A DNA stretch of 64,000 nt from Candidatus Opimibacter iunctus (GCA_016716665.1 JADJVH010000014.1:41001-105000); one strand, 5' to 3'; shown: positions 34,062-42,729, numbered from the stretch's first letter. The notes: a model not told the origin generated them from the sequence alone. A program made the numbers and translations.

Positions 34062-35189
34062 TTAGCTGCGCGGCCAGTCTCCTTTCCTGCCAAGTACCAT
34101 CATCAAACCAAGTCGGAGGACGTAGAAAGTGTACATGAATTGAAGGGGTACAAAATACCGTAAGACAGAAGCCCTTTTGAAAAAAATGGAGGCGGAGGCG
34201 ATGAGCATATAGTCTGCAGTCCATTTCGCGCAGAACAAAAGCAGAAACGGCCATGAAGAGGTAAGGTGGAAAAATGCACTGAAAAAGACTACAAGGAGTA
34301 CGATGTGATATGCCCCCACAAAAGTCCAGATGCGACTGATGGCTTTGTGTTGCAGGCCTTTATTTTTACCGGCCCAGCGGAGTCTTTGTTTCAATAAGGA
34401 TGGCCAGTTTTTTTTGCATTCTGTATAGACCGTTGCCTGAAGTGATTTTGCAAAAGAGATTTTGCCAGGGAAGGCTAAACTCATTTTCTCAATGAGAAAC
34501 ATATCATCCCCTGAAGCAAATTGTTCATTGCCTTCATAACCATTGACCTGCAAAAATGCAGACCTCCTGAAAGCCATGTTGGCCCCATTTGCCATGTAGT
34601 GAAATCCTGATGTGATCCCAGCGCCTGTAATAAGCATCAGGGTGAGTTGTTCTGTCTCCTGCATTTTTTCAAGCAATGATCTGCCTGGTGTCAGTATCAC
34701 CGGAGCTGCCTGGAAGACCATCTTATCATCAAAAGAATGCATCACATTTTCAAGCCAGTGCTCTTCATGCACACAATCTGCATCGGTGATCACTACCGTT
34801 TCAAATCTCGCTTTGTGGACGGCCAGGGTGATGCCTGACTTTTTAAATGCAGGAGCTTTGATATATTCAGGATAATCCTTTAGGTGAAAAATCCGAATAT
34901 GGTCATTGGCTATCCCTGAGACGATCTCCAGTGTCGAGTCAGTAGAGTGGTCATCTACTAAGATGATTTCAAACAGATGATCCGGATAGCGCTGATGCAA
35001 TAGGCCATCGAGGCATCTACCAATAGAATGCGCTTCATTGTGCGCTATGATCACAATGGTCACACCTTCTTGCGGGGGAGCACTGGATGGAATGGAAAGG
35101 GAAGGCGTTCTGTTCCAGTATATCAGATAGTAAGTCTGCAACAGCACATACAGTAGCGAGAATCCCAGCGCGATCCACAAGGTTATCAT
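34062..35189 (-). CDS. Family 2 glycosyltransferase with membrane helices
   Basis: A 375-residue inner-membrane GT2. One N-terminal helix is followed by a GT-A domain: IIAHNEAHSIGRCLDGLL near residue 48, VDDHSTD near 80, the metal-binding DADC near 138 and the acceptor-site QRLRWAGK near 268. Three C-terminal helices follow. It resembles processive or lipid-linked sugar transferases; donor and acceptor are unknown. A TTG three bases upstream could also serve as a start; I use ATG 35189. It follows the 160-residue membrane protein gene by 22 nt on the same strand, so the two may be co-transcribed. Confidence 0.87.
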   Translation of the reverse strand: MITLWIALGFSLLYVLLQTYYLIYWNRTPSLSIPSSAPPQEGVTIVIIAHNEAHSIGRCLDGLLHQRYPDHLFEIILVDDHSTDSTLEIVSGIANDHIRIFHLKDYPEYIKAPAFKKSGITLAVHKARFETVVITDADCVHEEHWLENVMHSFDDKMVFQAAPVILTPGRSLLEKMQETEQLTLMLITGAGITSGFHYMANGANMAFRRSAFLQVNGYEGNEQFASGDDMFLIEKMSLAFPGKISFAKSLQATVYTECKKNWPSLLKQRLRWAGKNKGLQHKAISRIWTFVGAYHIVLLVVFFSAFFHLTSSWPFLLLFCAKWTADYMLIASASIFFKRASVLRYFVPLQFMYTFYVLRLGLMMVLGRKGDWPRS

Positions 35190-35211
35190 CAACCGGGTAA
35201 ATTAATGTGCA

Positions 35212-35694
35212 TCAAAACAGGTCTTCGTAACGGTTGTCCTTTTGAGCAGGGGGTTGTTGCTCAACGACAGGCGTTTTCTTTTCTAAAGGAGGCAGGTCGA
35301 GTTTTGTCTCACGTTCCGGCTTGACGACTTCTTCGTATTCCACATATTCGGACTCTTGCTGCGCCTGATGGGCTTCATGGAGTTTTTTAATTTTTCGGTC
35401 CAGGATAGATTTGCCAAACAATACTCCTGCGAGGATTGGGAAGCCAAAGAAACTCAACAAGATGCCTATGATACCACCAAATGGATTGCGCTGGAGCAGC
35501 GAAAGCATAAACTTCAGGTAGTTGAGGACTGTCCGGTAATTGATGAGAAGTGCTAAAAGTATAAGGACGGGAGCGATCCATGATAGCACAGTAAAAACAC
35601 CTTTGGCCACAAAAAACAAACCCACGAAGATGAGGACCATGAAGGCGAAGCCGATGATCCCGTTAAAGCGTATGTTGAAACCCTGGACTGCCAT
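35212..35694 (-). CDS. Hypothetical membrane protein with charged C-terminal tail
   Basis: A 160-residue protein. Two hydrophobic stretches (GIIGFAFMVLIFVGLFFVA and FTVLSWIAPVLILLALLI) and a third around residues 72-95 (GGIIGILLSFFGFPILAGVLF) are followed from about residue 98 by a polar tail rich in Glu, Lys and Pro (EEVVKPERETK; LPPLEKKTPV). I do not recognise a domain. It lies between an ABC exporter gene (49 nt) and the GT2 gene (22 nt), all on the minus strand, which suggests one transcription unit concerned with envelope material (inference). Confidence 0.7.
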   Translation of the reverse strand: MAVQGFNIRFNGIIGFAFMVLIFVGLFFVAKGVFTVLSWIAPVLILLALLINYRTVLNYLKFMLSLLQRNPFGGIIGILLSFFGFPILAGVLFGKSILDRKIKKLHEAHQAQQESEYVEYEEVVKPERETKLDLPPLEKKTPVVEQQPPAQKDNRYEDLF

Positions 35695-35743
35695 TTTATG
35701 ATGATGATACTGGTTATTCTATTGATTCTATATGCTCCCTGCA

Positions 35744-37522
35744 CTAAGCTGTCGCAGAGACTCTAAACTGCATGTCATACAACTTCTTGTATTTCCCATG
35801 CTCGTACCTGAGCAGCTCGTCATGCGTACCGGTTTCCATGACCTTGCCTTTATCGAGCACTAAAATACGATTTGCATGCCGTATAGTGGAAAGGCGGTGG
35901 GCGATGATGATGGAGGTGCGTTTTTCAATCAGTTTTTCGATAGCGTATTGGATGATGCCTTCGGTCTCTGTATCGATGGAAGAGGTGGCTTCGTCAAGGA
36001 TGAGAATTTCCGGATCATACACCAGTGCACGAACAAACGAGATCAATTGGCGCTGGCCCATGGACAGGTTGCCACCTCTTTCGGCAATGTGGTAATCATA
36101 GGCACCAGGTAGGGCTTCGATAAATGGATGTGCGCCGATGACTTTAGAAGCTTCGAGCATGCGCTCACGGCTGATCTCCGGATTGCGGAGTGAAATATTG
36201 TCCCAAACGCTTCCCGAAAAAAGGAAAACATCCTGCAATACAATCGCAAGGCGATCCCGCAATTGTTCGAGCTTGTAATCGCGGATATCCAGGCCATCGA
36301 TCCGGATATGACCTGCACGAATATCATAGAAGCGGTTGAGCAGATTGATGATTGTTGATTTCCCTGATCCGGTGCTCCCAACTATTGCCAGTGTCTGACC
36401 GGCCGGTATTTTAAAGGAGACATCTTTCAGTACATCGTTTTCCCCATCATAAGCAAAGTAGACGTGATCAAACTCTACCTCACCGTTCAACGGGACATCC
36501 ATCAGTGTTGGATTTTTGGATTCTTCTGTCATCTCATCGCTGTCGAGGATATTAAAGATCCTTTCTCCTGCGACAAGAGCCATCTGCAGGGTATTGAATT
36601 TGTCTGCCAGCCAGCGCATCGGCCTGAAGAGCATATTGACATAGACGGGGAAAGCGATGAGTGCGCCCATAGATACTGAGCCACCCACTACATTCTGTGC
36701 GCCCCACCAAACCATCATGCCAAGCGCAATCGCAGCGATGATTTCTACGACGGGAAAGAAGACAGCGTAGTAAAGAATAGCATCCAGATTGGCCTTGGTA
36801 TATTCCCTGTTGATCGTCCTGAATTTTTCACGCTCCTGGTCTTCTGCATTGAAGATCTGTACGACAGACATGCCGCTGATTCTTTCCTGTAGGAAGGCAT
36901 TGAGTCTGGCGATCTGCGCCCTTACTTTCTGGTAGGAGACTTTTACTTTTTGCTTAAAGACCCACGTGGCAGCAACAATCAGTGGAATAGTCAACAGGCA
37001 TATCAGCGTGAGGCGAGGGCTGGTGTAAAACATCACACTCACTACCACGAGGATGCTGAGCAGGTCCGCGATGATCGTGATGACCCCTTCAGAGAAAACG
37101 GTCTTGATGGTCTCTATATCATTGATCGTCCTGGTGGTCAGGTTGCCGATGGGGGTTTTATCAAAAAAAGACAGGCGAAGGTTCGTGATCTTATTGAAGA
37201 CACTGACCCGCAGGTCCTTGATGACGGTATGTCCGAGGAGATTGGTCAGGTAGATAAAGGTGTATTGCAGGATGCCGGTCGTGATCAGGACCACAGCAAA
37301 TAAGAGGCACATACCGACCAGTCCTTCAGGTCTGGGAATGATGATGTACTTGTCTACGATAACATTGATGAGGTAGGGCTGGAGCGTGTTTAGGGGCGCC
37401 AGTATGATAGCAAGTAAGGCGCTCAGCACCAGTAGCTTGCGATATGGCATGGCCAGTTTAAACAACCTGACCAACAGATGCCAATCAAGGCTTTTTTTTT
37501 CTTTTACGGCTTCCTGACTCAA
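35744..37522 (-). CDS. ABC exporter, fused permease and ATPase (MsbA/ABCB-like)
   Basis: A 592-residue half-transporter. Six membrane helices (residues about 30-330) are followed by the nucleotide-binding domain: Walker A VGSTGSGKST near 385, Q-loop VLQDVFLFSGS near 432, signature LSMGQRQL near 490, Walker B ILILDEATSSID near 510 and H-loop IIAHRLSTIRHA. The family exports lipids, peptides or drugs as dimers. Only one half-transporter gene is present, so a homodimer is expected. The start codon is TTG (37522); no in-frame ATG exists before the first helix. With the downstream GT2 gene, export of a glycolipid is possible but unproven. Confidence 0.88.
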   Translation of the reverse strand: MSQEAVKEKKSLDWHLLVRLFKLAMPYRKLLVLSALLAIILAPLNTLQPYLINVIVDKYIIIPRPEGLVGMCLLFAVVLITTGILQYTFIYLTNLLGHTVIKDLRVSVFNKITNLRLSFFDKTPIGNLTTRTINDIETIKTVFSEGVITIIADLLSILVVVSVMFYTSPRLTLICLLTIPLIVAATWVFKQKVKVSYQKVRAQIARLNAFLQERISGMSVVQIFNAEDQEREKFRTINREYTKANLDAILYYAVFFPVVEIIAAIALGMMVWWGAQNVVGGSVSMGALIAFPVYVNMLFRPMRWLADKFNTLQMALVAGERIFNILDSDEMTEESKNPTLMDVPLNGEVEFDHVYFAYDGENDVLKDVSFKIPAGQTLAIVGSTGSGKSTIINLLNRFYDIRAGHIRIDGLDIRDYKLEQLRDRLAIVLQDVFLFSGSVWDNISLRNPEISRERMLEASKVIGAHPFIEALPGAYDYHIAERGGNLSMGQRQLISFVRALVYDPEILILDEATSSIDTETEGIIQYAIEKLIEKRTSIIIAHRLSTIRHANRILVLDKGKVMETGTHDELLRYEHGKYKKLYDMQFRVSATA

Positions 37523-37588
37523 GATGATGGTGTGAATTCTGACGCTAACCTAAGGTAAATACCAAAACCAAGGTATTTGTTGCCCGGA

Positions 37589-38290
37589 TTACATTTTCCC
37601 TTCATCAGCAAAGCTATAGTAAGAGCCTTCGCCGATGATGATATGGTCCAGGACTTTAATATCCATAAAACTGCCTCCTGATTTTATTTTTTCCGTCAGA
37701 CGGATGTCTTCAATGGACGGAGAGGGGGCGCCTGACGGATGGTTGTGTGACAGGATGACCGAAGAAGCGCGTCTTTCCAATGCCCGCTGGAAGATCACTT
37801 TAGGGTCTACCACCATAGCAGAGGTTCCGCCGACATGGATCTCTTCGACTGAGATCACCTTTGATCTGCGGTCCAGGAGGATGATCCAGAAGGCTTCCTG
37901 GGTCAGGTCCCGCATCCGGGAATGGAGCAGGTCATAGGCATCAAGGCTTGATGTGATCTGGCCTTTTTGCACGGCATTTTCTGTCACCCTTCGTCGGCCC
38001 AGTTCCAGTGCGGCTGCAATAGATACTGCCTTGGCCTCTCCGATACCCTTGATCTTCATAAGTTCGTGGATGGAGAGTTTGGCTAGTGCCGCGAGGCTGT
38101 TGTCATTTTGGGTGAGTAATTCCTTGGCCACATCGAGCGCCGATTTGTTGCGCGTGCCGGCGCGCATGAGGATGGCGATGAGCTCGGCTTCGGACAGGGA
38201 CTTGGAACCCATGTGCATGAGTTTCTCCCTGGGCTGGTCTCCGGCAGACCATTGTTTGATCGACTGGTGCATAAACGGTGAAGTTTGCAT
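37589..38290 (-). CDS. radC: RadC-family JAB-domain protein
   Basis: A 233-residue protein. An N-terminal UPF0758 segment (REKLMHMGSKSLSEAELIAILMRAGT) and helix-hairpin-helix (MKIKGIGEAKAVSIAAALELGRR) precede the MPN/JAB metal site: SHNHPSGAPSPSIEDI near residue 178. The family was named for DNA repair, but that role is doubted; a metal-dependent hydrolase of unknown substrate is the safer description. It is the most upstream gene of a minus-strand run (radC, ABC exporter, membrane protein, GT2), 66 nt before the exporter gene. Confidence 0.9.
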   Translation of the reverse strand: MQTSPFMHQSIKQWSAGDQPREKLMHMGSKSLSEAELIAILMRAGTRNKSALDVAKELLTQNDNSLAALAKLSIHELMKIKGIGEAKAVSIAAALELGRRRVTENAVQKGQITSSLDAYDLLHSRMRDLTQEAFWIILLDRRSKVISVEEIHVGGTSAMVVDPKVIFQRALERRASSVILSHNHPSGAPSPSIEDIRLTEKIKSGGSFMDIKVLDHIIIGEGSYYSFADEGKM

Positions 38291-38300
38291 ACTAAAGTAA

Positions 38301-38338
38301 GGCAGAAAGGCGGAACGGCGGAAGGGCAGAACGGAAAT
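38301..38338. repeat. Word-C array, left copy beside the S23 gene
   Basis: Units GGCAGAAA, GGCGGAAC, GGCGGAAG, GGCAGAAC. The inverted counterpart is at 38781-38823, on the other side of the four-helix protein gene. Confidence 0.75.
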
Positions 38339-38402
38339 ATTTATTTTTTAAACATTTTTCAATTCCGTGGTAACATTTTGACTCGTTCAAGACACTAAGG
38401 GT

Positions 38403-38780
38403 ATGGAAAATAACTATCATTCATTCGAGGATCTGCTGATTTGGCAGGAAGGCATGAAATTGTGCGATGAAATTTATACTGTGCTCAGAAAATGCAAGGA
38501 TTGTAGCTTGCGTGATCAAATGCAAAGAAGTGCAGTTTCAATTCCTTCTAACATTGCTGAAGGGTTTGAATTAAGCACAAACAAGGCATTTATCCGGCAT
38601 TTGTATATAGCTAAAGGATCTGGAGGGGAATTGCGTACCCAATTATATATTGCTATTCGACAAGGTTTTATTGAAAATCAAAAAGGAAAAGAGCTCGTGG
38701 ACTTAACAAAGAAACTTGCTGCTATGATTTCTAATTTTATTAAGGCGCGTAAAATAAAAACAAGATCAACAGGCAAATAG
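38403..38780 (+). CDS. Four-helix bundle protein of the 23S rRNA-intervening-sequence (S23) family
   Basis: A 125-residue protein: FEDLLIWQEGMKLCDEIY, then SLRDQMQRSAVSIPSNIAEGFE (the family hallmark) and FIRHLYIAKGSGGELRTQLYIA. Family members were first found in insertions within 23S rRNA genes and occur as solitary chromosomal genes in many Bacteroidota; a structurally similar protein (Avd) serves diversity-generating retroelements. No retroelement or rRNA is nearby. The gene is bracketed by inverted word-C arrays (38301-38338 and 38781-38823), which raises the possibility of a mobile unit. The function is unknown. Confidence 0.88.
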   Translation: MENNYHSFEDLLIWQEGMKLCDEIYTVLRKCKDCSLRDQMQRSAVSIPSNIAEGFELSTNKAFIRHLYIAKGSGGELRTQLYIAIRQGFIENQKGKELVDLTKKLAAMISNFIKARKIKTRSTGK

Positions 38781-38823
38781 TGAATTCGCCTTTCCGCCTT
38801 TCCGCCCTTCTGCCTTTCCGCCT
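38781..38823. repeat. Word-C array, right copy beside the S23 gene
   Basis: Units CGCCTTTC, CGCCTTTC, CGCCCTTC, TGCCTTTC, CGCC: the complement of the left copy. It starts directly after the S23 stop codon and reaches the stop of the minus-strand trans-sulfuration gene (38822). Confidence 0.8.
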
Positions 38824-39985
38824 ATACCTTGTCTAATGCAGAAGCAATGTCCGCTTCCAGATCTTCGTATGATTCGATGCCTACACTCAATCGGATGAGC
38901 GAATCTGTAAGTCCGGAAGCAAGTCTCTGCTCACGAGGTATTGATGCATGTGTCATTGAAGCGGGATGTCCAATGAGTGATTCAACACCACCTAGTGATT
39001 CTGCAAGAGAAAATAAATGCGTTCCGCTGAGCACAGTCATAGCAGCATCAATATTGTCTGCGTTAAGATCGAAGGAGATCATCGCGCCGTAGTTTCTCAT
39101 CTGTCTGCCGGCGAGGGCATGCTGTGGATGATGGCTCAATCCCGGATACATTACTTTTCCAACTTTCGGATGTTGATCGAGGAAGTGTGCGAGCTTCATG
39201 GCGTTTTCGCAGGCGCGGTCCATGCGGATGTGGAGTGTCTTGATACCACGTAAGGTGAGAAAACAATCCTGTGGGCCAGGTACAGCGCCGCTTGCATTTT
39301 GTAAAAACTTCAATCGTTCCGCCAATGCATCATCGCTGGTGACAAGTCCGCCCATGATCACATCGCTATGACCTGCAATGTATTTGGTGATGGAGTGATG
39401 GACGATAGTTGCACCGAGCGCTAATGGATTTTGTAGATATGGTGATGCAAAAGTATTGTCAACACACACGGGAATGCCATGCTCGCGGGCGATGTCGCAT
39501 ATAGCTTTGATATCGGTGATCTGGAGTGTCGGATTGGTAGGTGTTTCCAGCCAGATCATTTTCGTTTCCGGGCGGATAGATTTTCTGACCACATCCAGGT
39601 CGGTCATATCTATGTATCGGCTTTGGATTCCCATAGGTCCATAGACGCGGACCAGGAGGCGATAAGAGCCACCATAAAGGTCATGTGAGCACAATACTTC
39701 ATCACCGGACTGGAGTAGCTTGATCACAGCATCCATAGCGGCCAGGCCGCTGCTATAGCAAATACCGTACTTTCCTCCTTCGAGTGCCGCGAGACTGGCT
39801 TGCAGGGCATCACGTGTTGGATTCTGGGTGCGTGCATATTCATACCCTTTATGCTGGCCGGGAGCGGCCTGCACATAGGTGGAGGTCTGGAATATAGGGG
39901 TCATGATGGCGCCGGTGGTTGGGTCAGGTGTTACGCCTGCATGCACGGCGCGGGTGCCGAAGCCTTGATTTTCTGTATTGCTCAT
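38822..39985 (-). CDS. Cys/Met metabolism PLP enzyme (cystathionine gamma-synthase/lyase family)
   Basis: A 387-residue fold-type I PLP enzyme. Signature segments: FGTRAVHAG near residue 9, YEYARTQNPTRDALQ near 49 (the Tyr/Arg that bind phosphate of the neighbour subunit), SSGLAAMDAV near 78, and the Schiff-base Lys in SITKYIAGHSDVIMGG near 200. The C-terminal ESLGGVESLIGHPASMTHA is typical of the gamma-lyase/gamma-synthase group. It works on cystathionine or O-acyl-homoserine; synthase and lyase cannot be separated from sequence alone. A TACCTTTG promoter element lies just upstream. Confidence 0.9.
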   Translation of the reverse strand: MSNTENQGFGTRAVHAGVTPDPTTGAIMTPIFQTSTYVQAAPGQHKGYEYARTQNPTRDALQASLAALEGGKYGICYSSGLAAMDAVIKLLQSGDEVLCSHDLYGGSYRLLVRVYGPMGIQSRYIDMTDLDVVRKSIRPETKMIWLETPTNPTLQITDIKAICDIAREHGIPVCVDNTFASPYLQNPLALGATIVHHSITKYIAGHSDVIMGGLVTSDDALAERLKFLQNASGAVPGPQDCFLTLRGIKTLHIRMDRACENAMKLAHFLDQHPKVGKVMYPGLSHHPQHALAGRQMRNYGAMISFDLNADNIDAAMTVLSGTHLFSLAESLGGVESLIGHPASMTHASIPREQRLASGLTDSLIRLSVGIESYEDLEADIASALDKV

Positions 39986-39992
39986 AAGCCTG

Positions 39993-40000
39993 CAAAGGTA
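39993..40000 (-). promoter_or_regulatory. -7 element of the trans-sulfuration gene
   Basis: TACCTTTG, continuing as TACCTTTGCA, on the minus strand, about 8 nt before the ATG at 39985, implying a very short or absent leader. Confidence 0.45.
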
Positions 40001-40069
40001 AGAAGATGCCTCCGCTTTGTTTCACCGCATTGTTTTTACCAATTTGGAAGAAAAGCTACGGCATCCAAG

Positions 40070-40112
40070 GAAGGCAGGGAGCAGGGAGCAAGGAGCAAGG
40101 GGCAGGGAGCAA
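40070..40112. repeat. Degenerate tandem array, word family F (GGAGCAA/GGGGCAG)
   Basis: Units GGCAGGGA, GCAGGGA, GCAAGGA, GCAAGGG, GCAGGGA, GCA. It is the complement of the word at 5034-5068. It lies in the 324-nt gap between the divergent trans-sulfuration gene and the small hypothetical gene, together with the word-B array at 40166. Confidence 0.8.
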
Positions 40113-40165
40113 TGAAGTTATAAAGAGTAGGTGTTAAAGTGTGGTATTTACACTCATGTCAAAAA

Positions 40166-40209
40166 CACACGCTTCTCACTGTCTTACTGTCTCACTGTCT
40201 TACAAAAGT
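40166..40209. repeat. Degenerate tandem array, word family B
   Basis: Units TCTCACTG, TCTTACTG, TCTCACTG, TCTTACAA, preceded by ACACGCT and followed by AGTGTGA. Same word as at 7.8 and 25.35 kb. Confidence 0.8.
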
Positions 40210-40309
40210 GTGAATCATATAATTCATTTCCACTTTTGTGTAAGTGAAGAGCAGAAAATGAGGGCCACCTTTGTATGGTGATAATCTATCACGGCTAAAC
40301 CGACCCGAT

Positions 40310-40498
40310 ATGCATATCAAGCCAAAGAGACCCCGACTGGAGAAAGGGATCAAGTTGATCAACACGAAGACATACGAGGATTACAATCAGAAGAAGCCAA
40401 ATCCTAATGACCCTAACGAGGTAAAGAACACTCCACTTGCGCCATTGCCTAATAGTGGGGATGAATCTACACCCTTGAAGGAAGATAGTAAAGAATGA
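40310..40498 (+). CDS. Hypothetical small basic/proline-rich protein
   Basis: ATG 40310 opens a 62-residue, entirely hydrophilic product: MHIKPKRPRLEKGIKLINT, then DYNQKKPNPNDPNEVKNTPL and an acidic end (KEDSKE). The basic start with PKRPR and absence of hydrophobic core suggest a disordered, possibly nucleic-acid-binding peptide. I recognise no family. The frame extends upstream to a TTG at 40271. Its stop codon touches a word-D-like array shared with the convergent transketolase gene. Confidence 0.5.
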   Translation: MHIKPKRPRLEKGIKLINTKTYEDYNQKKPNPNDPNEVKNTPLAPLPNSGDESTPLKEDSKE

Positions 40499-40545
40499 TA
40501 GTTATCCGAGTACCGATTACCGGTCACTGATTACTGATTACCTTT
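40499..40545. repeat. Degenerate tandem array, word family D variant (CCGATTAC/CTGATTAC)
   Basis: Units CCGAGTAC, CGATTACC, GGTCACTG, ATTACTG, ATTACC. It lies between the convergent small hypothetical gene (stop 40496-40498) and the transketolase C-subunit gene, whose stop (40538-40540) is inside the array. Confidence 0.75.
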
Positions 40546-41497
40546 TCCTCTTCAGCACATCCCTTGCGGCATCAACAATATTGGTTGGCCCTAAGCCGTA
40601 TTTCAGCAGCAACTGATCTGGTGTCCCACTTTCTCCAAAACTATCATTGACAGCAACATATTCCTGAGGTGTTGGATTTTTTCTTGCGAGGAGTTGAGCG
40701 ATACTGTCACCCAAGCCGCCGTTGCGCTGATGCTCTTCTGCGGTGACCACACATCTTGTTTTGGCAACAGAATCGAGTACGATCTCCTCATCAAGTGGTT
40801 TGATCGTATGGATATTGATCAGCTCGGCAGAGATGCCTTGCTCCTTTAATTTCTCCACAGCTTCCATAGCATAAGCTACAAGATGACCTGTTGCTATGAT
40901 CGTGACATCTGTTCCTTCCTGCATCATGATTCCCTTGCCAATGACAAAGGGCATAGTATCAGGGATGACGATAGGCCAAGATGGACGACCAAAACGCAAA
41001 TACACCGGGCCATGGTGTTCAGCAATCGCGATGGTTGCTGCTTTGGTCTGGTTATAATCACATGGATTGATGACTGTCATGCCCGGGAGCATTTTCATCA
41101 ATCCGATATCTTCAAGGATCTGGTGAGTTGCCCCATCTTCACCAAGTGTGAGGCCTGCATGTGACGCGCAGATTTTTACATTCTTATCGGAGTATGCGAT
41201 TGACTGCCTGATCTGGTCATACACGCGACCTGTTGAAAAGTTTGCAAAGGTTCCGGTATATGGAATCTTACCTGCAGTGGCTAAGCCTGCAGCAATTCCC
41301 ATCATATTTGCCTCAGCGATACCGGTCTGGATAAACCGCTCCGGAAAGGCCTTGATAAACGCATTCATCTTCAATGATCCTATCAGGTCTGCGCACAATG
41401 CAACCACATTTGGATGTTGCTGTCCTACAGCCAGCAAACCATCTCCAAAGCCATCACGCGTGGCCTTCTTACCTGTAACCGGAAAATCTGTTAACAT
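40538..41497 (-). CDS. Transketolase, C-terminal subunit
   Basis: A 319-residue protein with the pyrimidine-binding and C-terminal domains of transketolase. Motifs: VVALCADLIGSLKMNAF near residue 33, TGIAEANMMGIAAGLA near 58, SHAGLTLGEDGATHQILED near 112 and YLRFGRPSWPIV near 165. It pairs with the separately encoded N-terminal subunit just upstream to give a TPP enzyme of the non-oxidative pentose phosphate pathway. Two-gene transketolases are known in several bacteria, so the split is not a frameshift: each half has its own start and stop with 257 nt between. Its stop lies in a word array. Confidence 0.9.
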   Translation of the reverse strand: MLTDFPVTGKKATRDGFGDGLLAVGQQHPNVVALCADLIGSLKMNAFIKAFPERFIQTGIAEANMMGIAAGLATAGKIPYTGTFANFSTGRVYDQIRQSIAYSDKNVKICASHAGLTLGEDGATHQILEDIGLMKMLPGMTVINPCDYNQTKAATIAIAEHHGPVYLRFGRPSWPIVIPDTMPFVIGKGIMMQEGTDVTIIATGHLVAYAMEAVEKLKEQGISAELINIHTIKPLDEEIVLDSVAKTRCVVTAEEHQRNGGLGDSIAQLLARKNPTPQEYVAVNDSFGESGTPDQLLLKYGLGPTNIVDAARDVLKRKR

Positions 41498-41544
41498 GTG
41501 TATGTTATTGTTTTATCAATTGAATATGATCCTGCTTATCTGTT

Positions 41545-41755
41545 TCGCCCCTACAGGGCGAGAATTGTTTTTATACTCGTTTATGGCTACCGACCTGTTG
41601 CCCCGATGGGGCATTGATGTTTCATTATGCTCACTGCCCATTGCTTACTGCTCTCCCGCTTTACGGCTTCGCAGCGTGCGGGATCTCCGCTGTGCTTCGA
41701 ACTGCTCTCTGCTCTCTGCTCTCTGCTCTCTGCCCTCTGCTCTTTGCCCTATGCT
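41545..41755. repeat. Hairpins and word-F-like array filling the gap between the transketolase subunit genes
   Basis: TCGCCC / GGGCGA (41545-41561), TGCCCC / GGGGCA (41599-41613), and a CCCGC / GCGGG hairpin near 41650-41690 are followed by a CTGCTCT/CTGCCCT heptamer array (about 41700-41755) that reaches the stop codon of the N-subunit gene (41755). Confidence 0.8.
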
Positions 41756-42597
41756 CAATAATCCCCAAGAGTCTCTTCCAATTGCGCAAGCGCTTTATCT
41801 TTCTGCTCATCATTTGGAGCTACACCGTGCCAGTGGTGGCTGCCCATCATGAAATCCACACCAGAGCCCATCTCTGTTTTCATCAGGATGACGACAGGCT
41901 GGCCTTTGCCTGTAAGGGCTTTGGCTTGGGCAAGTGTGTCAAGGACTTCCTGCATGACATTGCCATTCATGTGCAGGACCATCCACCCGAAGGATTTCCA
42001 TTTGGCATCGAGGTCACCAAGTGACATGACATCTTTAGTAGCACCATCGATCTGCTGTCCATTCCAGTCCACGGTGACGATCATGTTGTCTACCTTATGA
42101 TGTGCAGCTGACATCATGGCTTCCCATACTTGTCCTTCGTCAAGTTCACCGTCACCAGTGAGCACATAGATCAGACCTGCATCATTATCCATTTTCTTTG
42201 CCATTGCGGCACCAATAGCTACAGACATCCCTTGTCCAAGTGAACCAGAGGCTACACGAACACCGGGCAGGCCTTCATGTGTGGTAGGGTGTCCTTGCAG
42301 TCTTGAATTTAGTTTTCGGAAGGTGCCCAACTCAGCAGTTGGAAAATATCCGCTGCGTGACAGCACACTATACCATACCGGAGAGATGTGTCCGTTGGAA
42401 AGAAAAAACATGTCTTCTCCTTTGCCTTCCATTGAAAACGGAAGGTTGTGATGAAGGACATGAAAATAAAGGGCTACCATATAATCCGTACAGCCCAGCG
42501 AACCGCCCGGGTGGCCACTCTGGCATTGGTGGACCATGCGGATGATATCACGCCGCACCTGGCTTGCTATTTTCTTGAGTTCCTCGTTGGTTGGCAT
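41755..42597 (-). CDS. Transketolase, N-terminal (TPP-binding) subunit
   Basis: A 280-residue protein with the TPP-diphosphate-binding domain: HQCQSGHPGGSLGCTDYM near residue 23, SGSLGQGMSVAIGAAMA near 117 and the metal/TPP motif GDGELDEGQVWEAM near 148, ending with the acceptor loop SHHWHGVAP. It acts with the C-terminal subunit encoded downstream on the same strand; the 257-nt hairpin-rich spacer may lower expression of the second gene (inference). ATG 42597 begins MPTNEELKKIASQ, the usual start for this subunit. Confidence 0.9.
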   Translation of the reverse strand: MPTNEELKKIASQVRRDIIRMVHQCQSGHPGGSLGCTDYMVALYFHVLHHNLPFSMEGKGEDMFFLSNGHISPVWYSVLSRSGYFPTAELGTFRKLNSRLQGHPTTHEGLPGVRVASGSLGQGMSVAIGAAMAKKMDNDAGLIYVLTGDGELDEGQVWEAMMSAAHHKVDNMIVTVDWNGQQIDGATKDVMSLGDLDAKWKSFGWMVLHMNGNVMQEVLDTLAQAKALTGKGQPVVILMKTEMGSGVDFMMGSHHWHGVAPNDEQKDKALAQLEETLGDY

Positions 42598-42729
42598 TAT
42601 ATATGAATTGTATTAAATCTGATCCCGCTTAAAGGGTTGGGGGGAAAAAGAAGAAGGCAATCTAAGATCAGAGTGCCTTCTTCGTGTTGTGTGCCACTAT
42701 CGCGGCACGATCGATGTCGTAGTGAAAGA

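Noticed and set aside
38403..38780. Diversity-generating retroelement because the S23 protein resembles Avd
   Set aside because: No reverse transcriptase, template repeat or variable-repeat target gene is present in the window.
41148..41852. Open frame of 234 codons on the plus strand across the transketolase gap
   Set aside because: Most of it is antisense to the transketolase genes and the rest is translated hairpin and heptamer repeat.
40538..42597. Transketolase broken by a frameshift
   Set aside because: Each half has its own start, stop and complete domains with 257 nt between them; two-subunit transketolases are an established arrangement.
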